Part shown: positions 19,272 to 26,539 of the stretch, in pieces
Position numbering within the stretch: the stretch's first letter is position 1
Layout of the letters: the number at the start of each line of letters is the position of its first letter
NCBI GenBank assembly: GCA_963575745.1
Contig: CAUYUJ010002074.1
Location: forward strand, 64,001 to 92,500
Source of the DNA: Prorocentrum cordatum
Lineage: Eukaryota > Sar > Dinophyceae > Prorocentrales > Prorocentraceae
DNA length: 28,500 nt
Direction of reading: 5' to 3'
Notes under the pieces: model-generated
Database searches by the model: none
Told to the model about the DNA's origin: nothing
Seen by the model: the letters and a program-made list of their open reading frames with translations, nothing else
Position numbers and translations under genes: made by a program

Positions 19272-20090
19272 AAGCATCGGGGTCTCGCTGCCCTTCGTGG
19301 CCCCGTTGCAGCCCTTCGTGGCCCCCTCGCTGCCCTTCGCGGCCCCGTTGCAGCCCCTCGTGGCCTCCTCGCTGCCCTTCGTGGCCCAGTTGCAGCCCTT
19401 CGTGGCACCCTCGCTTTGTTTCGTGGCCCCGTTGTAGCCCTTCGTGGCCCCCTCGCTGCCCTTCGTGGCCCCGTCGCAGCCCTTCGTGGCCCCGTTGCAG
19501 CCCTTCGTGGCCCTCGCTCGTTCGCGCCCGTGGTGGCCCCATATTCTTGCCCCGCTGTCGCCCTTCGTGGCCCCCTCGCTGCCCTTCGTGGCCCCGTTGC
19601 TGCCGTTAGTGGCCCCGTCCTTGCCCTCCGCGGCCCAGTATACATATGCCCTTCGTGGCCCCCGTTCGTTCGCGCCCGTCGTGGCCCCATGCGCATGCCC
19701 TTCGTGGCCCCGCTGTCGCTGTTTGTGGTCCCCTCACTGTCCTACGTGGCCCAGTTGCTACCTTCAGTGGCCCCGTCGTTACCTTCTGTGGCCCCGCATG
19801 ATCTGCCCTTCGTGGCCCCCGATCATTCGCGCCCGTCGTGGCCCCATGCGCATGCCCTTCGTGGCCCCGTTGTCGTCTTTCGTGGCCCCCTTCCTGCCCT
19901 TCGTGGCCTCGCTGTCGCCCTTCGTGGCCTCCTCGCTGCCCTTCGTGGCCCCGTTGCTGCCCTCAGTGGCCCCGTCCTTGCCCTCCGCGGCCCAGTATAC
20001 GTAGGCCCTTCGTGGCCCCCGCTCGTTCGCGCTCTTCGTGGCCCCATACGAATTCCCTTCGTGTCCCCGCTCTTCGCCCTTCGTGGCCTA
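19272..20090. repeat. 21-bp minisatellite CCCTTCGTGGCCCCGTTGCAG
   Basis: About 35 imperfect copies of CCCTTCGTGGCCCC(C/G)T(C/T)GCTG/CAG. Longer breaks recur (CGTTCGCGCCCGTCGTGGCCCCATGCGCATG near 19670 and 19830; CCTCCGCGGCCCAGTATAC near 19626 and 19983), showing a higher-order period of about 357 bp. Because 21 is a multiple of three, open frames of 186 to 341 codons arise: plus reads a heptad of ALRGPVA type and minus reads GPRRAAT. No signal peptide, start context or non-repeat domain supports a protein; the plus frame continues into (GTC)n. Confidence 0.9.
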
Positions 20091-20137
20091 CTTCGTGTCC
20101 TTTTGGCTCTGCTGTCGTTCTCTCTCGCTCTCGCTTT

Positions 20138-20140
20138 CGC

Positions 20141-20174
<34 letters not shown>

Positions 20175-20215
20175 TATCGTCGCCGTCGACGTCGTCGTCG
20201 TCGTCGTCGTCGTGG
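20138..20215. repeat. (GTC)n tract
   Basis: CGTCGTCGT run with GCCGTC, GTTATC and GACGTC interruptions, about 78 bp. Confidence 0.95.
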
Positions 20216-20346
20216 TCGGTCCCCTGTGCGTCCCTCTTGGGGTCGGGTCGACGGTCCGCGGCCGCCCCGCCGATCAGCGTTGCCGCTTGCCAGGCCGACG
20301 GTCCGCGGCCGCCCCGTCGCTTGCCGGGGCCCGGCCTGCAGGGAAG

Positions 20347-20466
20347 AAAGGTATACCCCCCAGAAGGGGTTCGATCGAAGACGAAGCGGGCGGGTATCGA
20401 GGGTTTGGGAAATACGCGTTATTGGACACTCGAGCAGATAAGGGCGAACAGTCTTATAATGATTGT
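20347..20466. repeat. TTG-cassette left module, copy C
   Basis: AAAGGTATACCCCC, GGGGTTCGATCGAAGACGAAG, GCGGGTATCGAGGGTTTGGGA, then AACAGTCTTATAATGATTG leading into the TTG tract. The same words in the same order occur at 21550-21670, and the first half occurs at 21062-21125. The opening can form a small C5/G4-type stem (ACCCCC and GGGGT). Confidence 0.85.
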
Positions 20467-20606
20467 TGTGGTTGTGGTTGTTGTGGTTGTTGTGGTTGTT
20501 GTGGTTGTTGTGGTTGTTGTGGTTGTTGTGGTTGTTGTGGTTGTTGTGGTTGTTGTGGTTGTTGTGGTTGTTGTGGTTGTTGTTGTTGTTGTTGTTGTTG
20601 TTGTTG
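20459..20606. repeat. (TTGTTGTGG)n then (TTG)n tract C
   Basis: Regular 9-bp GGTTGTTGT units, about twelve, end in pure TTG before GAACTCTAATTACTGAAGAACAATTATTGTTG. The minus frame is Gln-Gln-Pro repeats; no gene. Confidence 0.95.
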
Positions 20607-20890
20607 AACTCTAATTACTGAAGAACAATTATTGTTGATTCCCCCCCCTCCGGCGGACATTGTATTTTTTCAATTGAAGTGCCCCTTCCGGGGCTCGCAC
20701 CCGGTTTTTTATCAGGGAAAGTCGTGGGCATCAAACTGCGTTGTTGGCCCCCCGGACAACAACAACAACGGCTCCCGCCTGATACTTCCTCCAAATTTAC
20801 TCAGGACCCCCGCCCCCGCCTGGGACTTCCTCGCAGTTTACTCAGGCGGAGGCGCTCCCGCCTGAGACTTCCTCGCAAATTACTCCGGAC
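20607..20890. repeat. TTG-cassette right flank C with 45-bp minisatellite
   Basis: Related to flank B at 18818-19165: AATTGAAGTGCCCCTTCCGGGGCTCGCAC, TTTTTTATCAGGGAAAGTCGTG, CAAACTGCGTTGTTGGCCCCCCGGACAACAACAACAACGG. It then has about three units CCCGCCTGAGACTTCCTCGCAAATTTACTC. GTTGTTG and CAACAAC at 20740-20770 are complementary and can pair. Confidence 0.85.
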
Positions 20891-21060
20891 CCCCGCCCCC
20901 GCCCCCGCCCCCGCCTTACGAGTCGCTCTCTCTCTCTCTCTCTCTCTCCCTCTAAATCGTCCTCCCCCCTCCGCGTCCCGTCCCTCCTAGCATCTTCCCT
21001 CCTCCCTCGTCCCTCCCTGCTCCCTTCCCTCCTCCCTCGTCCCTCCGCCCGCCCTTCCAA
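20886..21060. repeat. (CCCCCG)n, (CT)n and C/T-rich tract
   Basis: Short CCCCGC hexamers (20888-20917), a pure CT run (about 20924-20950), then TCCCTCCTCCCTCGTCCC-type polypyrimidine repeats. The minus frame is Arg/Glu/Gly-rich. Confidence 0.9.
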
Positions 21061-21061
21061 A

Positions 21062-21125
21062 GAGAAATAATCCCCCTAAAGGGGGTACGTTCGAATACTA
21101 AGAGGGCGGGTATCGAGGGTGTGCC
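21062..21125. repeat. Partial TTG-cassette left module
   Basis: AATCCCCCTAAAGGGGGTACGTTCGAATACTAAGAGGGCGGGTATCGAGGGT resembles the first half of the modules at 20347 and 21550. It is not followed by AGTCTTA or a TTG tract, so it is a truncated copy. Confidence 0.7.
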
Positions 21126-21159
21126 TCGTGATTCATTCAGGATTCACCCTTTAGTCACC

Positions 21160-21520
21160 CGCCCGCCAGGTTTCGCCCGCCCGATCCGCCTGTTACAGCC
21201 CGCCCGTTCGCTCTCTTGGCATCTCGCCCGCCCGCTTTAAGCCACCGCCCGCTCGACCCGCCAGCGAGGGTCCGCCGCCCGACCCGTCCGTTGGCGTCCG
21301 CCCGCCCCGCCAGCCCGACCCGCCCCTCAGAGTCCGCCGCTCGACCCGTCTGTCTGGTTCGTCCGTTTGTTTACCTCCTCTTTTGCCCCCCTCCCCTCCT
21401 GCTAACCTCTTTCGTCCTCCATCCATCCTCCCCCCCTTGCCCCTTCCCTCCTCCCTCCCTCCCCCCACTCTTTTCCTCCTCGCTCTCCCTTCCTCCTTCC
21501 CCCTGCTCTTCCTGTTTTAG
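21160..21520. repeat. CCGCCCG-rich and polypyrimidine tract
   Basis: Degenerate GCCCGCCCG/GACCCGCC words (21165-21345) are followed by a strong C/T tract that ends CTTCCTGTTTTAG at 21520. The end resembles a 3' splice site, but no coding sequence follows: the next segment is the TTG-cassette left module. Open frames on both strands reflect composition. Confidence 0.7.
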
Positions 21521-21549
21521 GGGCTGCGCCAACTACACGTGGCGAGTAA

Positions 21550-21675
21550 AAAAGATATACCCCCAAAGGGGTATGACCGAAGACGAAGAGGGTGGGTATC
21601 GAGGGTTTGGGATTTACATATTGAGTGACGCGCGCGCATATAAGAGCGATCAGTCTTAAGATGATTGTTGTTGAA
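21550..21675. repeat. TTG-cassette left module D with minimal TTG
   Basis: AAGATATACCCCCAAAGGGGTATGACCGAAGACGAAG, GGGTATCGAGGGTTTGGGA and ATCAGTCTTAAGATGATTG are followed by only two to three TTG triplets and then the right flank. This copy shows what the cassette looks like without expansion, and so helps define its ends. Confidence 0.85.
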
Positions 21676-22433
21676 CATTATTAATTCTAAAGAATAATTA
21701 TTGTTGGGACCCCTGGTGCACGGCCCCCCTGCGCCGCCTAGGCCGCAGCTACATTTTCATCATTTTCGTGAGGAAGCCTCAGGTAATTCGATGTGATCAA
21801 GATCCGGTTGTTTTGTTCCCCCCCGCTTTCCCTTGCAAAAAACACTATAAAATGACATTTCTTGTTCTAATATAATCAAATTTCAAGAATCCTTTGCAAA
21901 AAATAAGGTAAAGTGGACATTCGCGCGCGCAAGACGAAATCCTTCCAAAAGCTTAGTGTTCGGAGCGATTTTAACATAAAAACATCAAAAAACCAATGGT
22001 TTTTCAACAAAAAAATGTCAAAATCTCATCCCGCGCGCTCTTGCGGATTCGTAGGAAACCCAACACTTTTTAAACATTTCTGTCAAACGGGCTTTTGCGA
22101 GCAACTTTTTCGAACTTCTGCGACAACGGTTGCGCACCTGCCAGGGCCATCATCCCTGTCAAATAATACCATGCGGGACACATTCGTTTTTTCTTCGCGC
22201 GCGCACGCCGTCGTCGTCGGCCGCGGGGCCCTGAATAGTAGCCACGGTCGTCCGCATGCCACGAAGTGAAGTGTCCGAACGTCATAGGGCGGGAAGCTGG
22301 GTGTGGGTGGTGGCGAAGAGTCGTTTGGAAATTTGGTAGAGCTTGAACCGGCCCCCCCACAAAGTGGGGGTATTGCCCGCCTCCTATGAGAACCCTGGCA
22401 CTGGTGAGAACGGAGTGTCCCCAGTCTTAAATG
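21676..22433. repeat. Large duplication, unit 1
   Basis: Right flank AACATTATTAATTCTAAAGAATAATTATTGTTGGGACCCC, then CCTAGGCCGCAGCTACATTTTCATCATTTTCGTGAGGAAG. Next is an AT-rich segment with TTGCAAAAAATAAGGTAAAGTGGACATT, then GACGAAATCCTTCCAAAA to ACATTCGTTTTTTCTTCGCGCGCGCACGCCG. It closes with a part ending GGTGAGAACGGAGTGTCCCCAGTCTTAAATGATTG. Unit 2 at 22626-24252 repeats this with few changes apart from an extra segment. An open plus frame (21913-22269) is also partly open in unit 2 (22867-23202) over about 100 codons. The shared peptide is Lys/Asn/Phe-rich, has no recognised motif, and diverges where the DNA does. Confidence 0.9.
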
Positions 22434-22506
<73 letters not shown>

Positions 22507-22581
22507 TTGTTGTTGTTGTTGTTGTTGCTGTTGTTGTTGTTGCTGCTTCTGTTGTTGTTGTTGTTGTTGTTGTTGTCGTGG

Positions 22582-22625
<44 letters not shown>
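22434..22625. repeat. (TTG)n/(CTG)n tract E
   Basis: TTG run, then (CTG) of about 12 units, then TTG with CTG and CGTGG interruptions. It joins unit 1 and unit 2 of the large duplication. Confidence 0.95.
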
Positions 22626-23333
22626 GAACATGATTTATTCTAAAGAATAATTATTGTTGGGACCCCTGGTGCGCGGCCCCCTCGCCGCGCCTAGGCCGCA
22701 GCCACATTTTCATCATTTTCGTGAGGAAGTCTCAGGCAAAACGTGGGTGTCCGGATCCGGTTGTTTTGTTGTCCCCCGTTTTCCTTTGCAAAAAATAAGC
22801 TAAAGTGGACATTTCTTGTTCTAACATAACCAAACTTCAAGAATCCCTTGCAAAAAATAAGGTAAAGTGGACATTCGCGCGCGCAAGACGAAATCCTTCC
22901 AAAACCTTAGTGTTCGTAGCGATTTCAACATAAAAACATCAAAAAACCAATGGTTTTTCAAAAAACAAGTGTCAACATTTCATCCCGCGCGCTCTTGCGG
23001 ATTTGTCGGAAACCCAACACTTTTTAAACATTTCTGTCAAATGGGCTTTTCCGAGCAACTTGTTCACGTGCTTCGAACTTCTCCAACAACCGTTGCGCAC
23101 CTGCCAGGGTCATCATCCCTGTCAAATAATACCATGCGGGACACATTCGTTTTTTCTTTGCGCGCGCACGCCGAAATCTTCAAAAACCAGTGGGTTTCGT
23201 AGGAATTTTAGCACCGCGCAACATAAAATCATACGAATCGCACCGTGGGACCTCGAAAATCGTCGTCGGCATGTTACCACAACAAGTCCGTGTGTCACCA
23301 CGTCATCGAACAAAATCACTGATCACTGTCACA

Positions 23334-23355
23334 TCCGTAGCCATCTCGGATCAAG
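23334..23355 (+). other. Dinoflagellate spliced-leader-like sequence
   Basis: The 22 nt from 23334 match the conserved dinoflagellate spliced leader (as I recall it) at 19 positions, differing at positions 12 (T to C), 14 (T to C) and 17 (C to A). The first eleven bases, TCCGTAGCCAT, and the last five, TCAAG, are intact. GT follows at 23356, as it does where the leader meets the SL RNA intron. The internal Sm-site-like ATTTTGG is altered to ATCTCGG. It could be a relic of a retroposed trans-spliced mRNA or a decayed SL RNA gene copy. By a rough base-frequency count, a match this good is not expected by chance in 28.5 kb. Confidence 0.6.
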
Positions 23356-23507
23356 GTATCGCCTGTGTTCTTGGATGGGTCATGGCTTTGTCGGCGAAAG
23401 CCCTTGACGAGCAGTATGGCCCAGAGCCGCCGCGCCTTGTCCTGCTCCTCCTCCTCCTCCTCCTCCTCTTCCGGCGGGGGGCGTGAGGATCCGGCATCGC
23501 TGACATG

Positions 23508-23755
23508 GGACAACCATCGGGACCACCATCGGAACAACCATCGGGACAACCATGGGGACAACCATCGGGACAACGATCGGGACAACCACAACCATCAGGA
23601 CAACCATCGGGACAACCATCGGGACAACCATCGGGACAACGATCGGGACAACCATCGGGACAACCATCGGGAGAACCATCGGAACAACAATCGGGACAAT
23701 CATCGGGACAATCATCGCGACAATCATCGGGACAACCACAACCATCAGGACCTCC
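23508..23755. repeat. 12-bp minisatellite GGGACAACCATC
   Basis: About 19 copies of GGGACAACCATC, with GGAACAACC, CGATC, ACAATCATC and two CACAACCATCAGGACAACC variants (23586 and 23735). The unit is a multiple of three and lacks stops in most frames, so five of six frames stay open across it. They read G-Q-P-S, G-T-T-I and N-H-R-D repeats on plus, and C-P-D-G and V-V-P-M repeats on minus. No start, signal or flanking domain favours one. The C-P-D-G frame (minus, 23351-23905) is striking but unsupported. Confidence 0.95.
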
Positions 23756-24252
23756 CACCAGAGAGAGGTAGCCACGTGTATTTCGTAGACGAATGAGCCA
23801 GTATTGCACATTGAGGCCGGAACGACAACCACAGAACAAGAATGAGCATATAACAACAACGGAAACAAGTCCTGTGGTATGCTGGCGCCACGCACGTGGT
23901 ACCACTCAAAATAATCTTTGCTTGTGTGGTACAGAAACGGAAAAACGTCGGAAAACGGTACAGGTGTCCAGTGTTGGAACAGGGGGATAAGTCGTATACT
24001 AAGCTAGCTTCCACAAAATGTTACCACAACAAGTCATTGTACCCATGCGCCAGTGTAGTAGCCAAGGTCGTCCGCAGGCCACGAAGTGAAGTGTCCGAAC
24101 GTCATAGGGCGGGAAGCTGGGTGTGGGTGGTGGCGAAGAGTCGTTTGGAAACTTGGTAGAGCTTGAACCGGCCCCCCCACAAAGTGGGGGTATTGCCCGC
24201 CTCCTATGAAAACCCTGGCACTGGTGAGAACGGAGTGTCCCCAGTCTTAAAT

Positions 24253-24278
24253 GATTGTTGTTGTTGTTGTTGTTGTTC

Positions 24279-24308
<30 letters not shown>
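24253..24308. repeat. (TTG)n tract F
   Basis: AGTCTTAAATGATTG then TTG triplets with one TTC, ending at TGTGTTCCATTTTGGGGG. The usual right flank (GAACATTATT...) is missing, so this copy is truncated or ends in unrelated DNA. Confidence 0.95.
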
Positions 24309-24309
<1 letters not shown>

Positions 24310-24439
24310 GTGTTCCATTTTGGGGGAGGGGGGGGCAGACCGCGAGGCGCCCCGACAATCACCCCGCGCGCAGAGCCGTCTTCGAGCCTGGTGGCATCGA
24401 GCTCCGAGTGCCGGCTCGCAGACGAGGACGTCATCGACA

Positions 24440-24929
24440 GATGTGGGGCAGAGTGGCGGTGACCAGTGTCACGGAGGTCGCCAGCGCCCCCGACCGCCTG
24501 GCCGACTTTCCCCCGCCAGGCGTTAAGTGCAGGTCGGCGCCGGCGTGGGAGCCAGACTTTAGATCGTGGTGCGATTGGTCCATTGAGGCCGCGCCCCCCC
24601 CACCCCCTCCCCTTTCCCTCCTCCTTTTCTGGACCGTCGAGCGGAGAGTCGAGTGGCTCCCCGCAGGAACCGTGGTCGCGTTGCGCGTCCCGGCGCTTCT
24701 GGGTGACATGGCCCGTTTCAGCATCGTGGAATCCGCGGCCCCTGTCCACCACGAGGGCATCGGGCTTCGCAGCGACCCTTTGGAGCCGCTGATTCACAGC
24801 GCCCTGCGCGCCAGCTGCGAGCGCTTTCGCGCCCTCGGGGTTCTCGCCAGGGCAGTCGGAGTCGAAAGCGACCGCGCGCAATTTCCCGAGCATCATCAGC
24901 AGTGCCCACCAGATTTTGGACTGGTCCCC
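24440..24929 (+). CDS. Possible exon(s), unknown protein
   Basis: This interval has non-repetitive, protein-like sequence in one plus frame with mainly G or C at third positions. VTSVTEVASAPDRLADF lies at about 24458-24510; then comes a C/T-rich tract (24590-24632), then GTVVALRVPALLGDMARFSI, IHSALRASCERFRALGVLAR and PPDFGLVP up to 24929. A good donor, GTGAGT, follows at 24930. A plausible acceptor is CCCCGCAG at 24666 after the polypyrimidine tract, giving an exon of about 263 bp (24667-24929). The minus strand is also open here (24204-25025), so strand choice rests on codon texture and splice signals. No family is recognised. It could also be unique non-coding DNA. Confidence 0.3.
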
Positions 24930-24935
24930 GTGAGT

Positions 24936-25960
24936 TCTGCTTGAGCTCTTCCGTCGTGCCGCGCAAGCCCGCCGAATGCATCTTGACCCCTTGGCTGTCC
25001 CGTCAGCGCACACCACATCGCTCACGCTCCGGGTCTTCGCCTCCGGCTCCTGTCTGCGGCGTACCTTTTCCTGTGCAAGCTCTTCGGCACCGCCTGCACC
25101 CGGGCCCCGCCCTCTCTGGCCGCCTGAGGCCCCGCCCGCCTGTGCCCTGTCTCCCTGAGTTGAGCTGTGCGTAGCCAGCCCGCCTAGCTTCTAGCGGAAG
25201 AAGTTCGCTCTCGCCCCGCCGACCAAAAAATGTCCCGTCAGCGCCTGCATGTCCTGGCCAATAACTTTTTTTTCTGCTTCGATGCGAGGCAATTGCCTCG
25301 GGGGTGGGCGCTCCTTCTGGGTGCTAGGCCATGCCCCCCGACTGATCTGCGCCCTCGTCGAAGCAGTCCTGCCGCATTATAGCGCGCGTTTGTTGTTTGT
25401 CAGCGTTGGCACCGTTGCACCTGCCAGCAAAGGCGGGACGACGTCGGACGAGGATCCCGAGGCTCCTGGAGGCCGGCATTGAGGCAAGGTTCGGCCCGCG
25501 ATCCCTGGCAGATAATACGCCGCGGACGACGTCATACGACGATCCCGATCGGGCGGGGCGAGGACGATGATATATCCGTTCTGAAATGGTTCCCGAACGC
25601 TGTCAGAGCGCCCCAGAACGCTTTGGGAAGTCCGCGACGCCCGATGCATCCTCCAGAGCCGCCAGATCTCAGTAGGGAAAAAATCACACAGAAAATGTGG
25701 CAGAATATGGGAAGTGAGGGGGAAGACAAAAATCCAGAAAATACAGGGAACATATGGGGAATCCTGCTGCCTGTGTGTATTTATTTGTGTGCCCCAGGGT
25801 CCCTTCAAGATCCCAGAACTTCTCGAGTTCTCTCCGCCCAGAGTTGTCTTCGTCCTGGCCTCGTCCTGCCCGAGAGGCCCCTCGAGGCGCGCCAGGGGGC
25901 CCACCGGCCGCGCCGAGGAGAGCGCGGTGCGGGCAGCGGCGGGCGACGCTCTGCGGGGCA
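24936..25960. other. Unique sequence, no gene recognised
   Basis: Pro/Arg/Ser-type frames come from GC-rich DNA. Parts are intron-like. The segment 25600-25690 is related in inverted orientation to 6280-6368, and GACGTC-containing words near 25437 and 25513 recur at 26353 and 26557. A minus frame from 26975 to 25377 is open for 532 codons, but most of it is translation of the (GGA)n and A/C tracts. Confidence 0.5.
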
Positions 25961-26195
25961 GGAGGAGGAGGAGGAGGAGGAGGAGGAGGAGGAGGAGGAG
26001 GAGGAGGAGGAGGAGGAGGAGGGAGCGAGGAGGAGAGGAGGGGGAGGAGGAGGAGGAGGAGGAGGAGGAGGAGGAGGAGGACGAGGAGGAGGAGGAGGAG
26101 GAGGAGGAGGGAGGAGGAGGAGGGGAGGAGGAGGAGGAGGAGGAGGAGGAGGAGGAGGAGGAGGATGGAGGGGAGGAGGAGGAGGAGGAGGATGG
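25961..26195. repeat. (GGA)n polypurine tract
   Basis: About 235 bp of almost uninterrupted purines, AGG/GGA triplets with a few ACG and ATG breaks. The frames are poly-Glu, poly-Gly/Arg on plus and poly-Ser, poly-Pro, poly-Leu on minus. Confidence 0.95.
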
Positions 26196-26388
26196 AGGCC
26201 CTCGGGGGCCGGCCCCTCGAGGCCGGCTGCCCCGCAGAGCGCCGCCGAGGGGTGCGGTGTGGACGGCGTCGGGGGACGCCCTGGGCGCTTCCGTGGAGGC
26301 CCGCCGGGAGGCCGTCTGCGGCCCGGCAGCCCTGTCAGCAGGTGCGCTGCGGATGACATCGTGCGACGGTCCCGAGGCCCCTCGATGC

Positions 26389-26531
26389 AAAAAAAAAATA
26401 AGCAAAACAAAAAACAAAAAAAAACAAAAAACAACAAAAAAACAATAAAAAAAAACAAAACAAAAAAACAAAAAAACAACCAAACAACAAACAAACAAAC
26501 AACACAAAAAACAAAAAAAACCAAAAAACCC
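26389..26531. repeat. A/C-only tract (AAAACAA)n
   Basis: About 140 bp with almost no G or T on plus: A runs of three to nine broken by single C (AAACAAAAAACAAAC). It lies between two GC-rich copies of the CCCGAGGCCCCTCG word, so composition changes abruptly at both ends. It may be a decayed poly-A tail or slippage product. Confidence 0.9.
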
Positions 26532-26539
26532 GTCCGCAT

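Larger units (their letters stand above)
23271..24035. mobile_element. Candidate insertion flanked by 18-bp direct repeats
   Basis: ATGTTACCACAACAAGTC occurs at 23271-23288 and again at 24018-24035, enclosing 729 bp that has no counterpart in duplication unit 1. Inside are a spliced-leader-like sequence (23334-23355), a CTCCTC tract (23441-23470) and a 12-bp minisatellite (23510-23755). No terminal inverted repeats or poly-A tail were found. An 18-bp target duplication is in the range made by target-primed retrotransposition. The alternative is a local duplication or deletion between short repeats. The insert has no recognisable protein; a short plus frame from about 23387 (MALSAKALDEQYGPEPP, then poly-Leu) ends at 23486. 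Confidence 0.45.
22626..24252. repeat. Large duplication, unit 2 (with extra segment)
   Basis: 22626-23170 parallels 21676-22208. 24050-24252 parallels 22224-22433 almost base for base (GTAGCCAAGGTCGTCCGCAGGCCACGAAGTGAAGTGTCCG onward). Between them is about 880 bp that is absent from unit 1, of which 23289-24017 is bordered by 18-bp direct repeats. The AT-rich part contains TTGCAAAAAATAAGSTAAAGTGGACATT twice (22788 and 22849), an internal 61-bp repeat. Confidence 0.9.

Noticed and set aside
20364-20378. GGTTCGATCGA resembling a tRNA B box
   Set aside because: No A box at the right distance and no cloverleaf arms; the word belongs to the TTG-cassette left module and is not conserved in copy D.
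19416-20441. 341-codon plus frame of ALRGPVA-type repeats
   Set aside because: It is a 21-bp minisatellite read in frame, running on into (GTC)n; frames on the other strand and in another phase are also open.
21481-21530. Strong 3' splice-site-like polypyrimidine tract ending TTTTAG
   Set aside because: The sequence after it is a repeat module with no protein-like frame; the C/T tract is part of a long low-complexity region.
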